DNA from: [Leptolyngbya] sp. JSC-1
GTDB taxonomy: Bacteria > Cyanobacteriota > Cyanobacteriia > Elainellales > Elainellaceae
Length of the DNA: 64,000 nucleotides
Direction of reading: 5' to 3'
NCBI GenBank assembly: GCA_000733415.1
Contig: KL662191.1
Location: forward strand, 1,746,199 to 1,810,198
Positions within the stretch are counted from its first letter, which is position 1, and the number at the start of each line of letters is the position of its first letter. Both the position numbers and the translations under genes were made by a program. Below, in pieces: positions 32,879 through 40,505 of the stretch. Under the pieces are notes generated by a model. That model was not told the DNA's origin. It ran no database searches and saw nothing but the letters and a program-made list of their open reading frames with translations.

Positions 32879-35074
32879 ACGGACGAACTAACCGCCCAAC
32901 ACCAGGCTCAAAAACAGACCCAACACCAGGTCCAGCACCGCATCGAAGAGCTGAAAACGCTGTTGCAAAAGGCGAGCTACGAGTATTACGTACTCGATGC
33001 GCCCACCATGCCCGATGCCGTCTATGACCAGCTCTATCGGGAATTACAGGAGCTAGAAGCCGCCCATCCTCAATGGATCACGCCCGACAGCCCCACTCAG
33101 CGTGTGGGTGAAAAGCCAGCAACTCGCTTTGCCTCGGTGCGGCACAACATTCCCCTCTACAGCCTGGAGAATGCCTTTGACCTGCAAGACTTTGCCAACT
33201 GGCAAGAGCGCTGGCGTCGCGTAGTTCCCCAGGTGGAAAGGTTTGATTATGTCTGTGAACTCAAAATTGACGGCAACGCTCTCGCCCTCACCTACGAGAA
33301 CGGCATTCTTGTCCGGGGAGCTACCCGAGGCGATGGAATTACTGGCGAAGAAATCACCCAGAACGTTCGAACCATTCGCTCGATTCCGCTCAGACTTAAC
33401 CTGGACCCGGCCCCTCCCCTAGTTGAGGTGCGAGGAGAAGCGTTTTTGGGCCTGGATGTGTTTCGTCAGATCAATCGGGAGCGGGAACAGGCTGGAGAAG
33501 CCCTGTTTGCCAACCCCCGCAACGCTACCGCAGGTACCCTGCGCCAGTTGGATGCCCGCGTCGTCGCTAAACGCCAGCTCGATTTTTTTGCCTACACGAT
33601 TCATATTGTCGGAGCAGAGGCCCAGGATAGCGAAGCCGCTGAAGATCAGGACGCTCAAATTGAACAGCTCCAACTCCTTGCCACCTCCCCTACTCCCTCT
33701 ATCTCCCCTACTTCCACCACTGCTTCCACGTCCCCCTTCCCCCTACCGCATACTCAATGGGAAGCCCTAGAGCTACTGCAATCTATCGGGTTTAAGGTCA
33801 ACCCCAATCGTCAGCTCTGTCGGTCGCTGACAGAAGTAGAGGACTACTATAACCGCTGGTCTACCGAACGTTTAGAGCTGCCCTACATGACCGATGGTGT
33901 TGTGGTCAAGCTCAATTCCTTCGGGCTGCAAAATCAACTCGGCTTTACGCAAAAATTTCCCCGCTGGGCAATTGCTCTGAAATATCCGGCAGAAGAGGCT
34001 CCCACCATCGTGGAACGGATTAGCGTCAATGTGGGCCGCACCGGAGCCGTAACCCCCTTAGCCGAGTTGCGTCCAGTTCAGCTAGCCGGCACAACTGTTT
34101 CGCGTGCTACCCTGCACAATGCCGATCGAGTGGCCGAACTGGATATCCGCATTGGAGATACAGTGATTGTCCGCAAGGCGGGAGAGATTATTCCAGAGGT
34201 GCTGCGGGTGTTACCAGAACTGCGGCCTGCCGGAGCACAGCCATTCCAGATGCCGACCCACTGCCCAGAATGCGGCACTCAACTAGAGCGGGAAGTAGGG
34301 GAAGCGGTAACCCGCTGCATTAATGCCTCCTGTCCGGCCATTCTACGGCGCTCCCTACTGCACTGGGCTAGCCGAGACGCCCTGGATATCCGGGGTTTGG
34401 GTGAGAGGTGGATCGAGCAATTTGTGGACCAGGGCCTGCTGCACTCGGTAGCCGATATTTATGATCTGACGGTGGAGCAACTGCTGACCGTTGAGCGCAT
34501 GGGCCAAAAGTCGGCCCAGAACCTGGTTGAGGCGATTGCCCAATCCAAAACCCAACCCTGGCCGCGAGTCCTGTATGGGCTGGGCATCCGGCATGTGGGT
34601 AGTGTGAATGCCCAAACCCTGGCAGACCAATTTCCAACGGTAGAAGCCCTAGCCGCCGCCACACCCGCCGAGATCGAGGCCGTGTATGGGATTGGAGCAG
34701 AAATTGCCCAATCGGTGCACGATTGGTTTCGGGTACCGGCCAACCAAACCCTGATCGAGCGGCTCCAGGCTGCAGGGGTGCAGTTAGCCGGAGCAACCCC
34801 ACACCGTCCGGCTGCCCAACCCCTAGCCGGCAAAACCTTCGTGATTACAGGCACTTTGCCTAACTTGAAACGGGATGAAGCTAAAAACCTGATTCAAGAG
34901 GCGGGCGGTAAAGTAGCCAGTTCAGTCAGTGCCAAGACAGATTACGTAGTGGTAGGAGCAGAGGCTGGTTCTAAGCTGGCCAAGGCCGAAGCGTTAGGCA
35001 TTTCTCAGCTCTCAGAAGCCCAACTACTAGAACTGCTGCATCAGGCATCGGTTTCAGATACGCCAGATCCGTAA
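32870..35074 (+). CDS. ligA: NAD-dependent DNA ligase LigA
   Basis: A 734-residue ligase that seals nicks using NAD, needed for Okazaki-fragment joining. I chose the ATG at 32870 (MASTDELTAQHQ); the open frame upstream overlaps DUF1824 and is not family-like. The Ia domain, the adenylation-site KIDG in CELKIDGNALAL and the OB domain (GRTGAVTPLAELRPV) are present. A Zn finger with CPECGTQLEREVGEAVTRC and INASCP follows, then HhH repeats and a C-terminal BRCT (KTFVITGTLPNLKRDEAKNL). An unusual Ser/Thr/Pro-rich insertion (SPTPSISPTSTTASTSPFP) interrupts the adenylation domain near residue 280. Confidence 0.95.
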   Translation: MASTDELTAQHQAQKQTQHQVQHRIEELKTLLQKASYEYYVLDAPTMPDAVYDQLYRELQELEAAHPQWITPDSPTQRVGEKPATRFASVRHNIPLYSLENAFDLQDFANWQERWRRVVPQVERFDYVCELKIDGNALALTYENGILVRGATRGDGITGEEITQNVRTIRSIPLRLNLDPAPPLVEVRGEAFLGLDVFRQINREREQAGEALFANPRNATAGTLRQLDARVVAKRQLDFFAYTIHIVGAEAQDSEAAEDQDAQIEQLQLLATSPTPSISPTSTTASTSPFPLPHTQWEALELLQSIGFKVNPNRQLCRSLTEVEDYYNRWSTERLELPYMTDGVVVKLNSFGLQNQLGFTQKFPRWAIALKYPAEEAPTIVERISVNVGRTGAVTPLAELRPVQLAGTTVSRATLHNADRVAELDIRIGDTVIVRKAGEIIPEVLRVLPELRPAGAQPFQMPTHCPECGTQLEREVGEAVTRCINASCPAILRRSLLHWASRDALDIRGLGERWIEQFVDQGLLHSVADIYDLTVEQLLTVERMGQKSAQNLVEAIAQSKTQPWPRVLYGLGIRHVGSVNAQTLADQFPTVEALAAATPAEIEAVYGIGAEIAQSVHDWFRVPANQTLIERLQAAGVQLAGATPHRPAAQPLAGKTFVITGTLPNLKRDEAKNLIQEAGGKVASSVSAKTDYVVVGAEAGSKLAKAEALGISQLSEAQLLELLHQASVSDTPDP

Positions 35075-35183
35075 GTTTTTCTACCCAAACTATTGACCAG
35101 GGCGGCTCGGCTTCAGTCTTGCTAGAGTGATACTGACCTCTGCTTAGAAAAAAACAGAGACCTCTGGTTAGGACAGGCTATTT

Positions 35184-37028
35184 ATGAATCGCTGGGCTAC
35201 TGACGTGCAGTCAGAAAAATCAGCTTCTCGAGTGGCAAAGGATGTTGCAATTTCGGGTCAAGCCACTCACGGTCAAGCCACTGATAAACAGGCCACTGAT
35301 AAACAAACTACTGATCACGGCACGCCAAGCGCCAACGCCTACTCAGTTGCCCCCAGGTTGGTTCGTTTTGCTCGCAGTCATTGGCTGCATTGGGCCAAGC
35401 TAATTCTGAGTATCGGATTACTGCCGCCCCTGCTAGATGCCGGAGCTACCATCGCCGCTGAACGTATTACCATCTCTTACGGGTTGTTGGAGCGCTCGAT
35501 CAGGATTGATGCCCTAGAACAGTACGCTGCAGATGGTACGGTCTCTAGCGATCTACGCGATTACCTGCGCTATCTCAACGATGCCCAACAAGAACAACTG
35601 CGGCAGGCACTGGTGGCCCCTGTCAACTTAGGCGTCGTGCCCGTCACCCAGTTCCTCTACACTGAACAAGGCGAAATTTTGCTGCGGCGGCTAGGAGAAT
35701 TGGTACGCACCGACTCCAACCTGTCGGGCTTTTATGCCATTCGTGCGGCCCTAATTCTGGCTGCCAACGATCCCCAGGGGTTGACCATGCTGAATGTGCT
35801 GCGTGAATTTCCCCTCAGCAATATTCGCATCGACCTCAACCGCACGCTTCAGCTCCTGAGCGATCTACAGCGATTGATTCAGCAAACCCAGGAAGCAGCA
35901 GCCCTAGTTGCCGAACAATCCTTACAGGAAGCCGAATTGGAAGCGCAAATTGCCCCCCTTAACCGTGCACCCCAACCTGACCTTCAGAACCTTGGCTCGT
36001 TTGGCTGGCAGGTAGTTTCGATTCAGCTTAACGACATCAGTCGGAACCGACAGTTTCCGGTAGACCTCTACCTACCTCAGACTCGCAACTCACCCGTTTT
36101 GCAGGCTCCCGTCGTGGTGATATCCCATGGCTTGGGGTCCGATCGCAGCAGCTACGCCTATTTGGCTAAACAGCTTGCCTCCTATGGATTTGCCGTAGCC
36201 GTTCCCGAACATCCAGGCAGCAATGCTCAGCAGCTCCAAGCGCTGATTGCCGGAACCGCCAGCCAAGTCACCGCTCCTGCCGAATTTATCGACCGACCGC
36301 TAGATATCAAATACCTGCTTGACCGACTCACCCAACTCAACCAAACCGATCCCCAAATTCAGGGCCGTTTGAACCTCGAGCAAGTCGGCGTCGTGGGCCA
36401 ATCCTTCGGCGGCTATACGGCACTGGCATTGGCGGGTGGGCGCATCGATCTACAGCAACTTCAGCTCGACTGTGACCGCAATGATCCTCTCAACCTCTCC
36501 CTGCTGCTCCAGTGTCGTGCTCTAGAGTTGCCGCAACCTCTGTCCGATCTATACGATGAGCGGGTCAAAGCAATTGTGGCAATCAACTCGATTGGCAGCA
36601 GCCTGATCGGAGCCGCAGATTTTTCTGATATTCAAATCCCGGTGATGCTGATGAGCGGCAGTGCCGATACGATTGCCCCAGCCCTGATCGAGCAGATTCG
36701 CCCCTTCACCTGGTTAGCTACACCCAATAAATACTTGGTACTCCTCCAAGGCGGTACCCACTTCTCGACGATCGACGTGCCTGACCCCACTGCCGCCGAT
36801 GTGATTCCGCTGCCCTCCGAAATCATCGGCCCCGATCCTAAAGTAGCCCAAGCCTACCTAAAGGCGCTAAGCGTGGCGTTTTTTCAGACTCATCTCGCTC
36901 AAAATCCAGACTACCGCTTTTATTTAGGAGCCACCTACGCCCAAAGCATCAGCAATCAACTTTTACCAATCTCCCTGGTGCAATCTCTGACCCTACTTCA
37001 AATAGCAACAAATGCCCTTACTAGATGA
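35184..37028 (+). CDS. Exported DUF1400/alpha-beta hydrolase protein
   Basis: A 614-residue protein. The first 60 residues carry a Gln/Ala/Thr repetitive stretch (QATHGQATDKQATDKQTTD), then a hydrophobic segment near 70-90 that looks like a signal anchor. The DUF1400 domain follows (AERITISYGLLERSIRI to about residue 230), then an alpha/beta hydrolase with VVVISHGLGSDRSSYAYLA and the nucleophile elbow GVVGQSFGGYTALAL. The Asp and His of the triad are likely in SGSADTIAPAL and GGTHFSTI. It resembles cyanobacterial DUF1400 lipase/esterase-like proteins. Its substrate is unknown. Confidence 0.85.
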   Translation: MNRWATDVQSEKSASRVAKDVAISGQATHGQATDKQATDKQTTDHGTPSANAYSVAPRLVRFARSHWLHWAKLILSIGLLPPLLDAGATIAAERITISYGLLERSIRIDALEQYAADGTVSSDLRDYLRYLNDAQQEQLRQALVAPVNLGVVPVTQFLYTEQGEILLRRLGELVRTDSNLSGFYAIRAALILAANDPQGLTMLNVLREFPLSNIRIDLNRTLQLLSDLQRLIQQTQEAAALVAEQSLQEAELEAQIAPLNRAPQPDLQNLGSFGWQVVSIQLNDISRNRQFPVDLYLPQTRNSPVLQAPVVVISHGLGSDRSSYAYLAKQLASYGFAVAVPEHPGSNAQQLQALIAGTASQVTAPAEFIDRPLDIKYLLDRLTQLNQTDPQIQGRLNLEQVGVVGQSFGGYTALALAGGRIDLQQLQLDCDRNDPLNLSLLLQCRALELPQPLSDLYDERVKAIVAINSIGSSLIGAADFSDIQIPVMLMSGSADTIAPALIEQIRPFTWLATPNKYLVLLQGGTHFSTIDVPDPTAADVIPLPSEIIGPDPKVAQAYLKALSVAFFQTHLAQNPDYRFYLGATYAQSISNQLLPISLVQSLTLLQIATNALTR

Positions 37029-37147
37029 TTAAAACCTTTGATTAACCCCTAATGAATCCTAATCAGCCATCCCGGTTTGCCCATCATTGTTTGTAAAGAA
37101 GTGTGAAGCGGCTAGAATGAGGAAAGGAAATCACCGTTTGACCGGAA

Positions 37148-37420
37148 ATGGCGTTACCCCCTTCTGATACTCCGCTCTATAATCATCCCCTGCCAGATAT
37201 CGAAGACTGGTTAAGGACGCAGGGCTGCCAGCAAGACGAAGCTGACCTCCACCGCTGGCATGTGAAAAAGACTACCTGGGAAGCTGACTTGTGGCTAGAG
37301 GTAGACTCCTTAACAGTCCGTTACATTGGTGCTGCAGAAGATGGCCGCGACATCCAGCGCTCGTTCAAATACTCCCTCAGTCGCAAAGACCTCGATGAAG
37401 TCGTTTTTTCGGGACCGTGA
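37148..37420 (+). CDS. DUF3143 family protein
   Basis: A 90-residue cytoplasmic protein beginning MALPPSDTPLYNHPLPDIED, with a central WHVKKTTWEADLWLEVDSLTVRYI and an ending SFKYSLSRKDLDEVVFSGP. It matches DUF3143, a small family in cyanobacteria and plastid-bearing eukaryotes. No function is known. It is alone and converges on the iron-binding protein gene. Confidence 0.82.
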   Translation: MALPPSDTPLYNHPLPDIEDWLRTQGCQQDEADLHRWHVKKTTWEADLWLEVDSLTVRYIGAAEDGRDIQRSFKYSLSRKDLDEVVFSGP

Positions 37421-37449
37421 TTCTCTGAGTTTTTCGTTTCTTGGATGCA

Positions 37450-37482
37450 AGGAGCCAGGTTTTTTTCTAACTTCTGGCTCCT
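37450..37482. terminator. Bidirectional hairpin between convergent genes
   Basis: AGGAGCCAG (37450-37458) pairs perfectly with CTGGCTCCT (37474-37482). The loop holds TTTTTTT. It sits between the DUF3143 stop (37420) and the futA stop (37492). The tracts flanking the stem are only weakly T-rich, so its strength is uncertain. Confidence 0.45.
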
Positions 37483-37491
37483 AAACTCTTC

Positions 37492-38571
37492 CTACTTCCA
37501 CCCAGCCCGGTCCATGATCCGCAGTGCTTCAGCACTATTCCGGCCAATCTCAGCCGCGTTAATTGGGTCTTCCTTAAAGCTGCCGTAGCTAGCCAAGATT
37601 GGATCAAGCGTAACGCCTTCAACCACTGGGTATTCGTTATTGCCCTGAGCAAAAATAGCTTGGGATTCGGGCGTGGCCAGATGCTCTAGGAACCGAATGG
37701 CGGCTTCCTTATTAGGAGCAGTTTTCAAAACACCCGCGCCGCTGATATTGACATGGGTGCCACGGTCTCGTTGGTTGGGGAAAAAGATATTCACCTGTTC
37801 GGCAACTGCTCTGTCCTCTGGGGTGTCGGACTTGGCCAAGCGAATCAGGTAGTAAGTATTTGCCAGAGCCAAGGACCCCACCCCAGCCGCACAAGCTTGA
37901 ATTTGGGCTGTGTCATTGCCTTCGGGCGGGCGGGCAAAGTTTGCGACTAAGCCACGCACCCAAGCTTCGGTTTCCTGAGGACCATGGGCCGCCAGCATCG
38001 AAGCGACCAGCGAAATGCTATAGATGTTGGTCGAAGAACGGGTCAGAACTTGGCCTTGCCATTGGGGTTCAACCAGCGCCTCATAGGTAGACAACTGGGC
38101 TGGATTCACCTTCGACTTGTTGTACATGATTACCCGTGCCCGCTTAGAGAAGCCATACCACAAGCCTTCTGGATGGCGCAAATTAGCAGGAATAGCTTGA
38201 TTGAGGGCATTGGAGCTGATGGGTTGAAACAGTCCTTCGGCTTCCGCTCGCCAGAGACGGCCAATATCAACCGTCATCAGGATATCAGCAGGGCTGTTTG
38301 CTCCTTCGCTCTTAATCCGCTCGATCAGCGGATCGGCTTCTGCCTCAATCAAGTTCACCTTAACGCCGGTTGCCGCCGTAAAGCTGTCGTAGAGCGTCTG
38401 ATCGGTATCGTAGTGACGCGATGAGTAAAGATTAACCACATTATCGGTTTGAGCGACTCGAATTGCCGGACCTTGTTGGGCCACAGCCTTCGATTTGCCC
38501 ATCTGACCCACGGTCACTGCCGCGGCTGCTGCACTCACACCAATAAAGGCGCGCCGAGAAATTTTGCTCAT
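37492..38571 (-). CDS. futA: Fe(III) ABC transporter substrate-binding protein (FutA/IdiA type)
   Basis: A 359-residue periplasmic iron-binding protein. I chose the ATG at 38569-38571 (MSKISRRAFIGVSAAAAAVT), where SRRAFIG is a twin-arginine signal. Mature blocks are VNLYSSRHYDTDQTLYDSF, GVKVNLIEAEADPLIERIK, ADILMTVDIGRLWRAEAEGL, the tyrosine-containing LANTYYLIRLA and NISGAGVLKTAPN. These Tyr residues bind ferric iron in FutA. It delivers iron to the FutB-FutC importer, which is not in this window. In cyanobacteria FutA-type genes are generally Fur-repressed; I could not set a Fur site. Confidence 0.92.
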   Translation of the reverse strand: MSKISRRAFIGVSAAAAAVTVGQMGKSKAVAQQGPAIRVAQTDNVVNLYSSRHYDTDQTLYDSFTAATGVKVNLIEAEADPLIERIKSEGANSPADILMTVDIGRLWRAEAEGLFQPISSNALNQAIPANLRHPEGLWYGFSKRARVIMYNKSKVNPAQLSTYEALVEPQWQGQVLTRSSTNIYSISLVASMLAAHGPQETEAWVRGLVANFARPPEGNDTAQIQACAAGVGSLALANTYYLIRLAKSDTPEDRAVAEQVNIFFPNQRDRGTHVNISGAGVLKTAPNKEAAIRFLEHLATPESQAIFAQGNNEYPVVEGVTLDPILASYGSFKEDPINAAEIGRNSAEALRIMDRAGWK

Positions 38572-39143
38572 TTTTCGTTTCCTAATTGCCCATTTATCTA
38601 TCGTGAAAACACTGTGACTACTCAAACCAAAGAGCAGTCTATTCACTACAACTCAATATTCTCAACGTTAGTGCGTGCTTATTGCAAGCTTTTCCCAATA
38701 TATTCGGAGGCAGGGGTAGGGGGTAGGGGGTAGGGGGTAGGGGGTAGGGGGTAGAGCTGCGGCCCTGAACAGCATAGTAGAGCCTTCGACCTCAGCGACT
38801 TAGCCAAACCACTAACCGTCAATGCTTTAGAAAATCTACTTCCTAGAGCTTCCTAAATAAGCAAAAACCGAAATCACACCCCCCACCCCCCACCCCCCAC
38901 CCCAGCACCCTCTTGCCCAAAAATGCCCTTAAGCATTTATACTTAACTATGGGTGAACTCTTTAAGATTTATTTTTCTTTTTGTAGAAAATGTGGCGTTT
39001 ACCTATCTGGGTGCCACACCTGAGAGGGTTTGACCTGGAATCGGTAGATACAATTCACTACGGTGAGTAAAGTATCTTAAGATTATCCTTAGAATTCGTT
39101 TGTCTTAGAACTAGCTGATCACACCAACTTAGGAGGACTCCCT
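38572..39143. other. Divergent intergenic region with paired G-rich and C-rich tracts
   Basis: It separates futA from the aldolase gene. It contains TAGGGGG tandem units at 38717-38751 and CCCCCCA units at about 38878-38904. No gene is supported. The AT-rich last 200 bases likely hold the aldolase promoter. Confidence 0.6.
38717..38751 (+). repeat. TAGGGGG tandem repeat (five copies)
   Basis: Five perfect 7-base units with a partial unit at each end. The repeat is G-quadruplex-capable on the plus strand. It has a C-rich counterpart, CCCCCCA repeats at about 38878-38904, some 130 bases downstream. Confidence 0.9.
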
Positions 39144-40223
39144 ATGGCGCTTGTGCCCATGCGACTGCTGCTGGATCACGCAGCCGAGAATGGCTACGGT
39201 ATCCCTGCTTTCAACGTCAACAACATGGAGCAAATCCAGGCAATTATGCAGGCTGCCCATGAAACCGACAGCCCTGTGATTTTGCAAGCCTCTCGTGGTG
39301 CTCGTAAGTATGCTGGCGAAAATTTCCTCCGTCACCTGATCTTGGCTGCGGTTGAGACCTATCCTCATATTCCCATCGTCATGCACCAAGACCACGGTAA
39401 CGAGCCGGCTACTTGCTACTCTGCGATCAAAAATGGCTTCACCAGCGTCATGATGGATGGCTCGCTGGAAGCAGATGCCAAAACTCCGGCTAGCTACGAG
39501 TACAACGTGGCCGTTACCAGCGAAGTCGTGAAAGTGGCTCACGCAATTGGCGCATCCGTAGAAGGTGAGCTGGGTTGTCTGGGTTCTCTGGAGACGGGTA
39601 AAGGTGAAGCCGAAGACGGTCACGGGTTTGAAGGCGAACTGGATCACTCGATGCTGCTGACTGATCCTGATGAAGCCGTTGACTTTGTGGAGCGGACTCA
39701 GGTGGATGCGCTAGCTGTTGCCATTGGTACCAGCCACGGCGCTTACAAGTTCACCCGCAAGCCAACCGGCGAAATTTTGGCTATCAGCCGGATTGAAGAA
39801 ATCCATAGCCGCCTGCCTAACACCCATTTGGTGATGCATGGTTCTTCTTCGGTGCCGGAAGATTTGATTGCGCTGATCAACCAGTATGGCGGTGCCATTC
39901 CCGAAACCTATGGTGTGCCTGTAGAAGAAATCCAAAAGGGCATCAAGAGCGGTGTGCGTAAGGTCAACATTGACACCGACAACCGTTTGGCGATCACCGC
40001 AGCCGTGCGGGAAGCGTTGCAGCAAAATCCCAAGGAATTTGACCCCCGTCACTTCCTCAAGCCTTCAATCAAGTACATGCAGAAAGTGTGTGCTGATCGC
40101 TATCAGCAGTTCTGGGCCGCAGGCAATGCCAGCAAGATCAAGCAGGTCTCTCTGGAGGAGTATGCTGCCAAGTATGCTAAGGGCGAATTGGCTCAGGTTG
40201 CGAAGAAAGCCGTTGGCGTGTAG
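39144..40223 (+). CDS. fbaA: Class II fructose-bisphosphate aldolase
   Basis: A 359-residue Zn-dependent aldolase of glycolysis and the Calvin cycle. A strong AGGAGG lies before the ATG. Zinc ligands are in MHQDHGN (about residues 80-86), EGELGCLG and VMHGSSSVPE. Substrate binding is seen in KVNIDTDNRLA near the C-terminus. It corresponds to the cyanobacterial class II enzyme (often named fda or cbbA). An intrinsic terminator follows 66 bases after its stop, so it is monocistronic. Confidence 0.96.
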   Translation: MALVPMRLLLDHAAENGYGIPAFNVNNMEQIQAIMQAAHETDSPVILQASRGARKYAGENFLRHLILAAVETYPHIPIVMHQDHGNEPATCYSAIKNGFTSVMMDGSLEADAKTPASYEYNVAVTSEVVKVAHAIGASVEGELGCLGSLETGKGEAEDGHGFEGELDHSMLLTDPDEAVDFVERTQVDALAVAIGTSHGAYKFTRKPTGEILAISRIEEIHSRLPNTHLVMHGSSSVPEDLIALINQYGGAIPETYGVPVEEIQKGIKSGVRKVNIDTDNRLAITAAVREALQQNPKEFDPRHFLKPSIKYMQKVCADRYQQFWAAGNASKIKQVSLEEYAAKYAKGELAQVAKKAVGV

Positions 40224-40289
40224 GTTCTTGTCGGATTGTCGCTTCAGTTGACGCTTCAACTGAATTCATTAAGTGAATCTTGTGAAATG

Positions 40290-40316
40290 CGGGTAGCCCA
40301 GTGCTGCCCGTTTTTT
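40290..40316 (+). terminator. Rho-independent terminator of the aldolase gene
   Basis: The stem CGGGTAGC (40290-40297) pairs with GCTGCCCG (40303-40310), with one G-T pair and a 5-base loop, followed by six Ts. Confidence 0.85.
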
Positions 40317-40505
40317 ATGCCAGTCTCTGATTGCTATGCAGCAGTACAATCAGGATAAGTTTTCGGCTGAGAACGCTCAGAGGTCAAATAAAGAGGAAAA
40401 TAAAAGGATGGCTGAGAAGTGATAAAGCTACTGGATTAGCCCGCTTTTCTAGGATGCCCGCAAGGCTGTAACTCACCTTTCTGAGATTCGTATGAGAAAT
40501 GTCAG

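Noticed and set aside
40224..40505. Possible TpsB or other secretion partner gene before the exoprotein
   Set aside because: The gap is only 280 bases and holds the aldolase terminator and spacer; no coding frame is seen.
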